Source of the DNA: Clostridiaceae bacterium
GTDB taxonomy: Bacteria; Bacillota; Clostridia; Saccharofermentanales; DTU023
Assembly: GCA_012798865.1 (NCBI GenBank)
Contig: JAAZMK010000162.1
Span: forward strand, 1 to 33,280
Direction of reading: 5' to 3'
DNA: 33,280 nucleotides
Below are positions 7,909-16,837 of this stretch, piece by piece. Position numbers and translations under genes: made by a program. Every line of letters starts with the position of its first letter. The stretch's first letter is position 1. Below the pieces are notes generated by a model. It was not told the origin of the DNA. It was given only the letters and a program-made list of their open reading frames with translations, and searched no databases.

Positions 7909-9222
7909 ATGAATGAAGAATTCAACGATAAAAGATTGCTAATTTTGGGTGGCTCCAGAATATCCTGTGAAATCGTAAAACGTGCTCGCAATATGGGAAT
8001 CATTACAGGGGTGACGGATTGGTATCCTTTAGAGTATAGTCCTGCAAAAAGGGAGGCTGACGAAGCGTATGATGTCAGTACCAGTGACATAGAGTCCATG
8101 GTAAAACTTGTGCGAGATAAGAAGTTTGATGGTGTGATCACAGGATTCACGGATTCTGTTTTGCCGTATTATGCCGAAATATGTGACGTTGTCGGTTTGC
8201 CCGCTTATGGCACGAAGGAACAATTCGAGATTTTTACTGACAAAGACAAATATAAGAGACTGATGCGAGCCTTTGATATACCTACTATCCCGGATTACGA
8301 AGTTGATATCAACAAGTTCGAAGAGACAACAGCTGACATCGAGTATCCAGTCATTGTAAAGCCTTTAGATGGCAGTGGTTCACGTGGAGTGTCCATATGC
8401 AATAATCACGATGAATTAAGGAGCGCGATTACTATTGCCACAGATACATCAAAAGTCGGAGGAATTCTCGTCGAGCATTATTATGACAACGATGAAGCAA
8501 CAATATTTTGGCTATTTATTGATGGCAAAAGCCATTTGATGCTATTAGGTAACAGACACGTGAAGTATAACCAAGAAGGCGAATTGCCGTTACCCGCGGG
8601 TTATACGTATCCTTCAGCTGTTTTGCCGGCATTCTTCAAGGAAGTAGCTCCCAAAATGGAAGCGATGTTCTGCTCTGTGGGTATAAGGAATGGGATGATG
8701 TTTATGCAATGCAAAGTCGTCAATGGCACGTGTTTTGTTTATGATATCGGTTACCGACTGACAGGGAGCTTGGAATATATTAATCTGAACGCGCTATGTG
8801 GGTATAACCCGCTTGACATGATGATTTATTTTGCGTTAACGGGCAAAATGGGTCAGCCAGGAATAAGCAAAAGAATAGACCCATATTTGGGCGGGAAATA
8901 TGCTTATAATGTTTCGCTTCTATGCAAACCTGGAAGAATCAAGGAAATAAAGGGATTGGAGAGTATTAAGAAGTTACCGGGTGTTCTCGATGTAGTTGTT
9001 GCTCATCCTGTTGGCGATGTTATCACTGAAGCTATGAAGGGGAGACTGGCACAAATAACGGTTCGAATCCTTGGGAAAGCGGATACGATTGCTCAGATGA
9101 AGGATGAAATGTTGGAAGTTCAAAATTTGGCCAGTGTTGTTTCCGATACAGGTGAAGAGATGATTCTTTCCGGCTTGGAGGAATCGGATTATGTAGGGAC
9201 GATCTATGAGCATCAGCAGTAG
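7909..9222 (+). CDS. ATP-grasp carboxylate-amine ligase-like protein
   Basis: The 437-residue protein has an N-terminal Rossmann-like pre-ATP-grasp domain (RLLILGGSRISCEIVKRA) and an ATP-grasp body with TDKDKYKRLM, YPVIVKPLDGSGSRGV and a metal-site region around VYDIGYRLTGS. ATP-grasp ligases activate a carboxylate as acyl phosphate and join it to an amine or other nucleophile. In a glycan operon the likely product is an amide between an acid, such as an amino acid, and an amino sugar, or a modified sugar precursor. Substrates cannot be inferred from sequence. The usual E-x-N-P-R metal motif appears in altered form. It starts 25 bp after the fusion gene, with a modest ribosome binding site, and overlaps the next gene by 17 bp. 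Confidence 0.8.
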   Translation: MNEEFNDKRLLILGGSRISCEIVKRARNMGIITGVTDWYPLEYSPAKREADEAYDVSTSDIESMVKLVRDKKFDGVITGFTDSVLPYYAEICDVVGLPAYGTKEQFEIFTDKDKYKRLMRAFDIPTIPDYEVDINKFEETTADIEYPVIVKPLDGSGSRGVSICNNHDELRSAITIATDTSKVGGILVEHYYDNDEATIFWLFIDGKSHLMLLGNRHVKYNQEGELPLPAGYTYPSAVLPAFFKEVAPKMEAMFCSVGIRNGMMFMQCKVVNGTCFVYDIGYRLTGSLEYINLNALCGYNPLDMMIYFALTGKMGQPGISKRIDPYLGGKYAYNVSLLCKPGRIKEIKGLESIKKLPGVLDVVVAHPVGDVITEAMKGRLAQITVRILGKADTIAQMKDEMLEVQNLASVVSDTGEEMILSGLEESDYVGTIYEHQQ

Positions 9223-10129
9223 AAAGATGAAGATTACTGTCACCGGCGCCTCAGGTTTTCTTGGCAGGAATCTCATCAAAATGTTAAGGGAAGATAATCG
9301 ATATATCGTGCACGCGATTACCTCTCGCGCTGATTTTTCCCGTAGTACGAACACAGATGATCATGTCAGATACCATGATCGCGATGCTATTTTTACAAAT
9401 AATGACGAGGAAATTTTCTACGGTTCTACCGTGATCAATTGCGCATTCCCAAGAAATAGTAATGGAACAGAGATGGCAGAAGGTCTCGAATACACCCAGC
9501 ACTTGTTTCGTATTGCTCACAGGTGTTTGGCCAAAGCCATTGTCAATATTTCGACACAAAGTGTCTATCCAACAAACAGAACGGAGGCCGCGACAGAGCA
9601 GTCGCCAGTGAGTTTGGATACGGTATATTCTGTTGGTAAATATGCGACAGAGCTTATGCTGAAAGCTTCTTGTAGTTCTTCCGATACAAACTACACGAAT
9701 CTAAGGATGGCGAGTTTGATTGGACCGGGGTTTAACCAACGAATTACAAATCGGTTCGTACAACAAGCTCTTATCGACAAGCGATTAAATGTTGTGCTGA
9801 GCAAAAAAATCTATGGTTATTTAGATGTGATGGATGCAGTGACCGGGATAATGACGTTGATAAACACGCAAAGCGATTCTTGGAGTTCTTTATATAATTT
9901 AGGTCCAAAGGACGGATACTCTATAAGAGATATTGCTGGATTTGTATGTGAAGTTGCAGAAGAATTTAGCATCGGTCCTGTCACTTGTGTGTTTGAACAC
10001 TCAAATGAATACTCTAACTCGTTGTTGGATTCAAGCAAGTTTTACGACGAGCTTATGTGGCATCCGTCGATCCCAATGAGGGAATCTATAAGAAGAATCT
10101 TTAGCTACGAGACTGGAGTCGTAAAGTGA
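9206..10129 (+). CDS. NAD-dependent epimerase/dehydratase (extended SDR)
   Basis: This extended short-chain dehydrogenase has the glycine-rich NAD(P) motif TGASGFLG near the N-terminus and the catalytic YSVGK (YxxxK) with an upstream serine in NISTQSVYP. Such enzymes epimerise, dehydrate or reduce nucleotide-activated sugars. At about 300 residues it is close to standard length. ATG 9206, overlapping the ATP-grasp gene by 17 bp, has AGGG seven bases upstream. ATG 9227 would give a protein starting MKITVTGASG, more like family members, so the start is open. The end overlaps the next gene by 4 bp (GTGA), which implies translational coupling in one operon. Confidence 0.88.
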   Translation: MSISSRKMKITVTGASGFLGRNLIKMLREDNRYIVHAITSRADFSRSTNTDDHVRYHDRDAIFTNNDEEIFYGSTVINCAFPRNSNGTEMAEGLEYTQHLFRIAHRCLAKAIVNISTQSVYPTNRTEAATEQSPVSLDTVYSVGKYATELMLKASCSSSDTNYTNLRMASLIGPGFNQRITNRFVQQALIDKRLNVVLSKKIYGYLDVMDAVTGIMTLINTQSDSWSSLYNLGPKDGYSIRDIAGFVCEVAEEFSIGPVTCVFEHSNEYSNSLLDSSKFYDELMWHPSIPMRESIRRIFSYETGVVK

Positions 10130-11214
10130 GTCCAATGATTAGCGTGATCATACCTGTTTACAACGCGGACATGTATTTGTCAGATTGCATTGAGTCTCTT
10201 CTGCGTCAATCCTTTGTTGATATCGAGGTTATATTGATTAATGACGGTTCCCGGGATGATAGCGGTAATATCTGTCAATCATATGCGGAGAAAGATTCCA
10301 GGATCATATATTTAGAACAAGAGAATAAAGGCGTGAGTGAAGCGCGGAATGCAGGGCTAAACATTGCGCGAGGGCGTTTTGTCGTCTTTGTGGACGCTGA
10401 TGACTGGATGGATTCCCATGGTTTACAAGTACTCCTTGATGAGTATAAGTTGCATGAGGCAGATTTAGTTGTTGCCAATATGAGCTTTGTTGAAGGAAAT
10501 CATTCTCGCTGTATTGAGGTTTTTGATAGACCATTTACCACCGATGATCCGGAATGGATTAATAGATATCAAATGGCTTGTATCGGTTATGGTTACAATC
10601 CAAATCCCGGAACAAAATACAACATAACAGGACTAGGCAGCATGGGCAACAAGCTTTACGTTCGAACAATTATTGAGGATAATGGTTTGCGTTTCGATCC
10701 ATACACCTTAGGTTCTTATGAAGACAATCTATTCGTTCTCCATTATTTGGAGTGTTGTAAGAGAGTGAGTTTTATTCCTGAAACGATCTATTTTTACAGG
10801 AAAGTGGATGATTCAAACAGTAGGGGATATAAAGAGAGCTTTCTGGAAATAAGTGAACGTATTTTTGAAAGAATTATTGAGTTTATTCGACACTATAAAT
10901 TATCTTGCGAAGACGACTTTAATAAAGCGTTTAATATGTTTGTCATTCGCAGGTTGGATGAAAGCCTGTATTCGTATTACTTTGCCAAACAGAATAAGCA
11001 TTCCTTTATCGTTCGTCTGAAACAGCTTAATGCACTTATTCGTTGTGAACCCTATAAATCCTCCATAGAACAAGTCGATTATAAATTGCTTAACCCAAAA
11101 AATCACAAGATAACATGGGCAACCGCAAGAATGAAATCAGCATTTTTAATTTGGTGCTCGTTTAGGCTGCGTTTGCTTGCTAGAAAACTGTTTACATTTC
11201 GAAGAAATAAATAA
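10126..11214 (+). CDS. Family 2 glycosyltransferase
   Basis: The first 110 residues are a classic GT-A fold: ISVIIPVYNADMYLSDCIES, the nucleotide-binding INDGSRDDS, GVSEARNAGL and the metal-binding DADDW. The remaining 250 residues are a less conserved acceptor part ending in a basic amphipathic tail that could touch the membrane. It would add a sugar from a nucleotide donor to the lipid-linked intermediate. This is the only recognisable ordinary glycosyltransferase in the operon, so the repeat unit is either short or uses transferases encoded elsewhere. The GTG start overlaps the preceding stop by 4 bp. Confidence 0.92.
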   Translation: MSPMISVIIPVYNADMYLSDCIESLLRQSFVDIEVILINDGSRDDSGNICQSYAEKDSRIIYLEQENKGVSEARNAGLNIARGRFVVFVDADDWMDSHGLQVLLDEYKLHEADLVVANMSFVEGNHSRCIEVFDRPFTTDDPEWINRYQMACIGYGYNPNPGTKYNITGLGSMGNKLYVRTIIEDNGLRFDPYTLGSYEDNLFVLHYLECCKRVSFIPETIYFYRKVDDSNSRGYKESFLEISERIFERIIEFIRHYKLSCEDDFNKAFNMFVIRRLDESLYSYYFAKQNKHSFIVRLKQLNALIRCEPYKSSIEQVDYKLLNPKNHKITWATARMKSAFLIWCSFRLRLLARKLFTFRRNK

Positions 11215-11334
11215 ATCAAAAGGCGGAGATTAAACTGGAAAGATGATTGGTTATAGAGATGTGTAGAATGTATCGATACTTTGCCTATTATCGTCTTGCT
11301 GCTGTATTCATACTATCGGACGAGGTGCGTTAGA

Positions 11335-12579
11335 GTGAAGATGAGACTTAAAGATATTATATCGCTTATCTACATCTTTGTATTTATTGCGGTCATTGCT
11401 GAAATGCGTTTTACACTGACCGATGTCTATGCTTGGCGTATCCTCTATCATGCCTCTATATTGGCAATCAATGCGCTCTGTACTATTTACTTGTTTTTAA
11501 AACGGTTCAACTATTTGAACTCATTCGTTCTTCTCTTGTTCTCAATAATTATTTACCCAATAATCATTTCGGTTATACAAGGTCTTTTCATTTTTCCCAT
11601 GATTATGGTTGATGTGGTGACTTGGCCGCTACTTTTTGTGGTCTTCCTTGACTATAGTATGACCAACGATCTTCCGGTTTCTTTTAAATGGATTACGAAA
11701 TATGGAATGGCACTAATTTGTTTGCTTTCAATTCCCAATATCGTTCTTCAGTATTCAACCGTAAAAGGATCAGCCATCTTTACTACCTATTTCTGTTTAA
11801 CATTTCTTCCTATGCTTTACTTAGTAAATACGAGAAGACAGGCTGCTATTTTTAGTTTTCTTGTAGGCGGTTTGATGTTGTTTTCATCAAAAAGAGCGGG
11901 ATATATTGTCGTTTTACTTGGGGTAGGGGTTTATTACACATTATTGATATATGTACGCAGTGGAGCCAGAGGACGTTTGAAACAACTCAGGAAACTGTTG
12001 ATCACTTTTATTTTTGTAATATTGCTTCTCTTTGTAGTTGTTGAGATATTTGACCTGAATATTCTAAAGAGGCTTTTTTCTATAATTGAAGATGGCGGGT
12101 CCGGAAGAATAAAAATATGGAATCTAATATTTGAACGATATCGTTCATCATCTGCTGTTGACAAAATATTCGGTCATGGATTTCATGCTGTTTTTTATAG
12201 GATAGCGCCCTTTGGTATCAGCAGGTATGCGCACAATAGTTTTCTGGAGACTTTGTATGACTATGGTGTGATCGGACTTATGTTGATCGTCATGTTTACA
12301 GTTAGAATCACTTCAATCACCGTAAAAATGGTTATGCAAAAACATCCTTTAGCGCCAGCGATGGGTTACTCACTTGTTCCACTATATGTCTTTTCTCTTG
12401 TCAGCTATTTCTTTGAGCAATCCATGTTGATTCTCCCATTATCTGTTTTTTGGGGAATATGTTTGGGCAAGTATTTCGCGAAAAAGAACGATAAGTTAAG
12501 CACTTTTCACGGAGTGTGGATTCCCACTTGCTTGGTTAATATATTTTATTTTTGGAAAAAAAATAAAAAGGGGGAATAA
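11335..12579 (+). CDS. O-antigen polymerase/ligase-like membrane protein
   Basis: About ten hydrophobic segments span the 414 residues. A segment near the C-terminal third reads SGRIKIW, then a loop with GHGFHA and RYAHNSFLETLYDYGVIGL. The YAHNSFLE...GVIGL pattern marks the Wzy_C/O-antigen ligase family, in which the histidine loop faces outward and takes part in glycan transfer. The role is polymerisation or ligation of exported repeat units. GTG 11335 is chosen because GAGGTG ends seven bases before it; the open frame extends to TTG 11281. It closes the plus-strand operon and differs from the polymerase-like protein at 1818-3305. Confidence 0.82.
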   Translation: MKMRLKDIISLIYIFVFIAVIAEMRFTLTDVYAWRILYHASILAINALCTIYLFLKRFNYLNSFVLLLFSIIIYPIIISVIQGLFIFPMIMVDVVTWPLLFVVFLDYSMTNDLPVSFKWITKYGMALICLLSIPNIVLQYSTVKGSAIFTTYFCLTFLPMLYLVNTRRQAAIFSFLVGGLMLFSSKRAGYIVVLLGVGVYYTLLIYVRSGARGRLKQLRKLLITFIFVILLLFVVVEIFDLNILKRLFSIIEDGGSGRIKIWNLIFERYRSSSAVDKIFGHGFHAVFYRIAPFGISRYAHNSFLETLYDYGVIGLMLIVMFTVRITSITVKMVMQKHPLAPAMGYSLVPLYVFSLVSYFFEQSMLILPLSVFWGICLGKYFAKKNDKLSTFHGVWIPTCLVNIFYFWKKNKKGE

Positions 12580-12608
12580 TTGAATTGATTAATTTTTAGA
12601 CACAATTC

Positions 12609-12706
12609 CTTTTCCTCAGTGCTCACACTGGAAATCAAGCTCGCAAAAGGTCAGTGCCGCGACCGGACTTTTTAGAGCGAGGATTCCACTTACACTAAAG
12701 GAAAAG
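12609..12706. repeat. Long imperfect inverted repeat between convergent operons
   Basis: CTTTTCCTCAGTG (12609-12621) is mirrored by CACTAAAGGAAAAG (12693-12706). The similarity continues inwards: CTGGAAATC against GGATTCC, CTCGC against GCGAG, and AAAAGGTC against GACC plus CTTTTT. The roughly 98-bp stretch could fold into one long bulged hairpin. It fills the gap between two converging operons and may stop transcription in both directions, or it may be a small non-coding mobile element. Confidence 0.5.
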
Positions 12707-12794
12707 ACAACTGATATTAGTATTTGAGGCTCACTAGATTTGATGATTTATGGATGCTAATATATTCCCTTTACATGAGATTAGAACGACAACT

Positions 12795-14012
12795 CTAGAT
12801 CAATCGGTGTCTAATTTTCATTAGTTGATCTATAACCTGTTTGTTAAGTATGCGCTTAGCCACACACTTAACAATGCGCTTAACCTTATCTACCAGTGTG
12901 AGCTGCCTTACATATGCTTTTGCTAGTTCAGGAATCTTCAGGCGATCCAGATTGTTCATGAACTCATCACGACGTTCAGGTCTCTTGCTTGAATACAACA
13001 TGCAGGGATTACCTACTAGAACTTGCTGAGCATCAACCTCCACAAGCTTTACTTGACCATTCCTATTTACATCTTGCAAAAGTCTCCTGCCCCGTTCTGA
13101 GTGCACAATAACAAGTGACAGACCCTTGTCATCGTCCAGCTCTGGCACAACCTGATCGCAACCCCAGAAATCAGCTAAGGTAAGATCACTTTCTCGTTTT
13201 AATTTCTTAAATTTGCATTCGTAGCAAGCTGGTCTCAAACAAAGATCTTGTAAGAACATCTGCATGAACAAATCTTTATCAAATGTTTCAAGGTATTCAA
13301 CTTTATTAGAGAACACCATTAAAGTTGAATACCTTTTCCATCCATATTTCTTATGTCTGGGAAAGGTATTCACGGTTCGTGCTCCAGCCAGACTTTCGCG
13401 GAAACTAACATATTTCGCCCAAAGTTTAGGACTAGGCGTACCATGACAGATGATATCGACATAAAAGAGGTTGTCGTAGGGCTTTTGCAGAAAGTGCTTG
13501 AGACCTTCGATTTCACAGGGTGTCCCCGAGAACAGTACAGTCTGACCTTGCTTGAGTGCCTCTTTCACCAAACTAAAGATGTCTTGCTTGTCACTCTGTA
13601 AGTACTTGCTACCTCGCAATTTCCCTATATCGGTCACAGAGTCACATACGATGTGTCTCGCCGACTTAAAATCATCTGCGTATGTGACACCAAATACGAT
13701 CCCCCCCTCTTTTAGAATCTTTTCAGCCAATGCAGAGAATATCCCCCCCGAGGAGCTTGATAGGCGTAGGTTCTCGTCAATGTTCCAGGCAGCAAAGGCG
13801 ATTGCATTATCATAAGATTCATCAGAGTTCACATCAGAATTAATGACCGGACAAACTCGTTCACATAAGCCACAGCAGATACACGTGTTTTTATCAATCT
13901 CAGGGTATAAAAAGCCCTCCTCATCTGGGATCATCCTGATGCAGGATACCGGACAAGACTGTTCGCAGGCAGAACAACCGCAGCAATCTTCTTTTCTTTC
14001 AAGCTGAATCAC
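12795..14012 (-). CDS. F420 hydrogenase/dehydrogenase beta subunit-like Fe-S protein
   Basis: The N-terminus holds two 4Fe-4S ferredoxin motifs (CCGCSACEQSCPVSC and CICCGLCERVCPV). Then come the FrhB-type N and C domains with SSSGGIFSALAEKIL, RGSKYLQSD, VLFSGTPCEIEGL, DIICHGTPSP and TLADFWGC, plus a four-cysteine cluster CLRPACYECKFK. The family passes electrons between ferredoxin-like centres and a flavin. In bacterial polysaccharide loci, copies commonly sit beside pyruvyl transferase genes, as here; their exact reaction is not settled. The GTG start has an AGGAGG site six bases upstream and overlaps the flippase stop by 4 bp. It is the last gene of the minus-strand module. Confidence 0.9.
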   Translation of the reverse strand: MIQLERKEDCCGCSACEQSCPVSCIRMIPDEEGFLYPEIDKNTCICCGLCERVCPVINSDVNSDESYDNAIAFAAWNIDENLRLSSSSGGIFSALAEKILKEGGIVFGVTYADDFKSARHIVCDSVTDIGKLRGSKYLQSDKQDIFSLVKEALKQGQTVLFSGTPCEIEGLKHFLQKPYDNLFYVDIICHGTPSPKLWAKYVSFRESLAGARTVNTFPRHKKYGWKRYSTLMVFSNKVEYLETFDKDLFMQMFLQDLCLRPACYECKFKKLKRESDLTLADFWGCDQVVPELDDDKGLSLVIVHSERGRRLLQDVNRNGQVKLVEVDAQQVLVGNPCMLYSSKRPERRDEFMNNLDRLKIPELAKAYVRQLTLVDKVKRIVKCVAKRILNKQVIDQLMKIRHRLI

Positions 14013-15562
14013 GTTCGTCCTCCTCTGAAGCTATGTAAAATTTTCTTGATGGGCCTGCGCACCATCACTCTTTCCTCGTCGTTCATCCCGAAGACATACA
14101 TCGATACGCAATAGACCGCCACATAGCCCAAGATAGCTGCAAAGTACACAGACAGCCGCTCAAAGGTGATGTTTCGCATGATAAAAGCACCTAATAATAC
14201 AGGTAAAACTAGGCCCTTAGCTAGATTGAAAATACTCTTCCAGAAATAGACCATATCGAGCCCTATCCCTTTCTGATAGTGAAAATTCATAATGATTCCA
14301 TTTCCAAGAATTAAGCTAATGGTCGTACCAATTGCAGTGCCAGTCGGACCATAGTGTTTTGCCAAAGGAACACTAATTAGTGCATTCAAAACTGCCATCA
14401 CCATATAAACAACGGATCGGAACTGGTGCTTGTTGAGCGAGCGTTGAATCTCAAGAGCTGTATTTTGCATCAACGGAATTGTAACAGGTAAAATAAGTAG
14501 TAAGGCAACATAGTAGGCTTCTGCGTAGTCAGGTGTAGCGTAGATTTTGGTAATGAAGTCTTGGCCAAAGATAGTAAAACCTGACGCTATCAGAACTAAG
14601 ACCATAAATTGCACGCGACCAACCTTAGTCATCAAAAGTGTAAACCTCCGCAACATATCTGGCTCATTCGCAGCTGCGATACGGTTGATTCGTGGAGAAA
14701 ACACTGAAGAGATGGAGGTAGAGAAGTTTAGATACAGGGTGTTTATATTTGCACCTACTCCATAGATAGCTACCGCTATGGAACCGGTAACCCTACCTAG
14801 GATAAACTTACCTACAGACCAATTGACTTGGTCGATGATCATGTTCAAAAAAATAAAGAAACTGAAACTAGCAATCTCTCTTAGTAAGCTAAAATCGAAC
14901 TGATCAAAGGCAAAGCGTGCGTTCAGTTTCTTTAAGCAAAAATACACACTAGTCAAAAGCTTGGCGACTGTAATTACCGTTATGACAACAACGACAGCAA
15001 GCGAACCATAACCCATAAGAAGCAAAGGAAGACACAGTAATGGATTAAAAATAGTCCCTACTAACTGCAGCAGACGCTGAAAGAGAAACTTTTCGTGAGC
15101 ACTGACTATAGACTCAAAGAGCCCGGATGGAAAAGTTAACGCAATATTGAAGACCAGAACAATCATCAATTTCTGTGCAAGCCCCAGCTCTGACTCAGTT
15201 AATTTGTTACCAAAGACTTGACGAGGATAGCTTGCTAAAATCAAACCACAGACTAAAGCAAGAACGGCCATGATAGTGAAAACGATGAGAAAGAGGCCAT
15301 TTAATCGAGCGACACCTTCTTTATCATCTTGTACTTTGTACCGAGAGTAGAAGCGTAAGTAGGCAGCGGTAAATCCAAGGCTGAAAAGACTGAGGTAGCT
15401 AACAACACTGCCAGCTAGGGTGTATACACCATACTCGCTTTGCCCAAGTAAGCGAATCATCAGCGGTGTGTAAACGAGCTGAACAATAATATTCAAGATA
15501 GTGGATACGTAAGATAGGATAACACCGATTTTCAACTGACTACTTTGATCTGTCTTTAACAT
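14009..15562 (-). CDS. Wzx-type polysaccharide flippase
   Basis: The 517-residue protein has about fourteen hydrophobic helices. The N-terminal pattern KIGVILSYVSTILNIIVQLV, then LLGQSEYGVYTLAGS, is typical of MOP-superfamily polysaccharide exporters. It is a different lineage from the flippase at 403-1806: it is longer and carries an extra C-terminal part with a basic cytoplasmic tail. It should export the product of the second glycan module. The 4-bp overlap with the downstream Fe-S gene ties the two together translationally. The ATG has only a purine-rich stretch for ribosome binding. Confidence 0.9.
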   Translation of the reverse strand: MLKTDQSSQLKIGVILSYVSTILNIIVQLVYTPLMIRLLGQSEYGVYTLAGSVVSYLSLFSLGFTAAYLRFYSRYKVQDDKEGVARLNGLFLIVFTIMAVLALVCGLILASYPRQVFGNKLTESELGLAQKLMIVLVFNIALTFPSGLFESIVSAHEKFLFQRLLQLVGTIFNPLLCLPLLLMGYGSLAVVVVITVITVAKLLTSVYFCLKKLNARFAFDQFDFSLLREIASFSFFIFLNMIIDQVNWSVGKFILGRVTGSIAVAIYGVGANINTLYLNFSTSISSVFSPRINRIAAANEPDMLRRFTLLMTKVGRVQFMVLVLIASGFTIFGQDFITKIYATPDYAEAYYVALLLILPVTIPLMQNTALEIQRSLNKHQFRSVVYMVMAVLNALISVPLAKHYGPTGTAIGTTISLILGNGIIMNFHYQKGIGLDMVYFWKSIFNLAKGLVLPVLLGAFIMRNITFERLSVYFAAILGYVAVYCVSMYVFGMNDEERVMVRRPIKKILHSFRGGRT

Positions 15563-15700
15563 TATCTCTTTACACCCAAGAAGTAATTAATTAAATTTCT
15601 GCTAGCCTACATACGAGTCCAAAGTTGCGAACATGTGATTTGACAGTACTTTCTTTAAAGTCTTGTACATCATCTGTTCAATATTTTTCTTCTCATTCAC

Positions 15701-16795
15701 TTAAACACTCTTTTCGAGATACTCTAGAAACTCCTGTTTCTTCATAACTATTGTATTGTTAATAGACTCCCAATTAAATGCTTCTTTGCACATATTCGGG
15801 CTTGTAGCATAGGAGCAATCAAATATTTCTAGTAGAGTGACGAGCCTAGTGCTCATATCCTTAAATTTATCAACTCTATTGAAGACGCGAAAAGGAGTAT
15901 TGAAAATTAACGAAAAAACACATGCATGGAATGAATCAGTACACACATACTCCGCATTCTTTAGTAAGTAAATGAACTCAGAAGGTCCTGTAAGATAATG
16001 GTCAGACGATCTCTCCATCACATCAATGATTTTCAAGTTGTTCTTTGTGGCATATTTCCCTATTTCAGCAAGGTAGTCATTTTTTTCACCCAAGAAGTAA
16101 CAGAGAATGTATGCATCTGGCACTATCCAAGCGGGCTTTTTGCATACTTCTAGCCATTCTTCTTCTGTAAGTGTCATGACAGGATCAACAAGAACTTCTG
16201 GCTTTCTGTTCGTTAAGCGTTCGACGATGGAAGCTCCCGAAACTTCTCTGACAGAAATAGAAGACATTTTGTCAAAGCCCATTTTGTATGTATTTTGATA
16301 CTTATCGCTAATCTCCGATATACCAAAGCTACCTGCTAGACCAATGACCTTTGGCTGATCGTTTGTGCCGAGGAAAAACTCTAAATCCTCTCGATATGCA
16401 AAGTTTTTCTCATTCCACACCTGATCACTTCCAATAACAATGTAATCAAATCCGTCGATAAAGCTTTGATCTACGTTAAATCGATTGATGGGTTCAGAAA
16501 TATTTAAGTAAAGCTGCGAAAAACTTCTAAATATTTTAGTTCTATCCTTATCCCTTGCATAATTTCTGTAATTCCATCTCTTTCCAATGTGCAAAAGGCT
16601 CAGCAAAAGTTTCACCAACTGCTTAACTTTTGTAATTATTCTGCCTGTAAATCCCCTTGCATTTTTATAGTACTGTAAAGTGACGGTTTCTAAGTTTCTT
16701 TTCTCCAAATTTCGAACAACCGCATAATTCTGTAATTTATTACCAAAATTGAATTCCCCATACAATGTTTTAATTGCTGCTCGCTTCATACTCAA
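15701..16795 (-). CDS. Polysaccharide pyruvyl transferase family protein
   Basis: This 364-residue protein matches the PS_pyruv_trans family: MKRAAIKTLYGEFNFGNKLQNYA at the start (shown here in part), DYIVIGSDQVWNE, the LVDPVMTL segment and VCTDSFHACVFSLIFNTPF near the C-terminus. Family members attach ketal-linked pyruvate from phosphoenolpyruvate to sugar residues, adding negative charge. The conserved GSDQ and TDSFHA motifs are both present, so the enzyme appears intact. Close pairing with an F420-hydrogenase-beta-like gene is a recurring arrangement. ATG 16795 is used; ATG 16789 is two codons further in. AAAGGT lies about ten bases upstream. Confidence 0.92.
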   Translation of the reverse strand: MSMKRAAIKTLYGEFNFGNKLQNYAVVRNLEKRNLETVTLQYYKNARGFTGRIITKVKQLVKLLLSLLHIGKRWNYRNYARDKDRTKIFRSFSQLYLNISEPINRFNVDQSFIDGFDYIVIGSDQVWNEKNFAYREDLEFFLGTNDQPKVIGLAGSFGISEISDKYQNTYKMGFDKMSSISVREVSGASIVERLTNRKPEVLVDPVMTLTEEEWLEVCKKPAWIVPDAYILCYFLGEKNDYLAEIGKYATKNNLKIIDVMERSSDHYLTGPSEFIYLLKNAEYVCTDSFHACVFSLIFNTPFRVFNRVDKFKDMSTRLVTLLEIFDCSYATSPNMCKEAFNWESINNTIVMKKQEFLEYLEKSV

Positions 16796-16837
16796 ACGTA
16801 CCTTTTACCACAGATTATGAATTTAATGAAAGAACGT

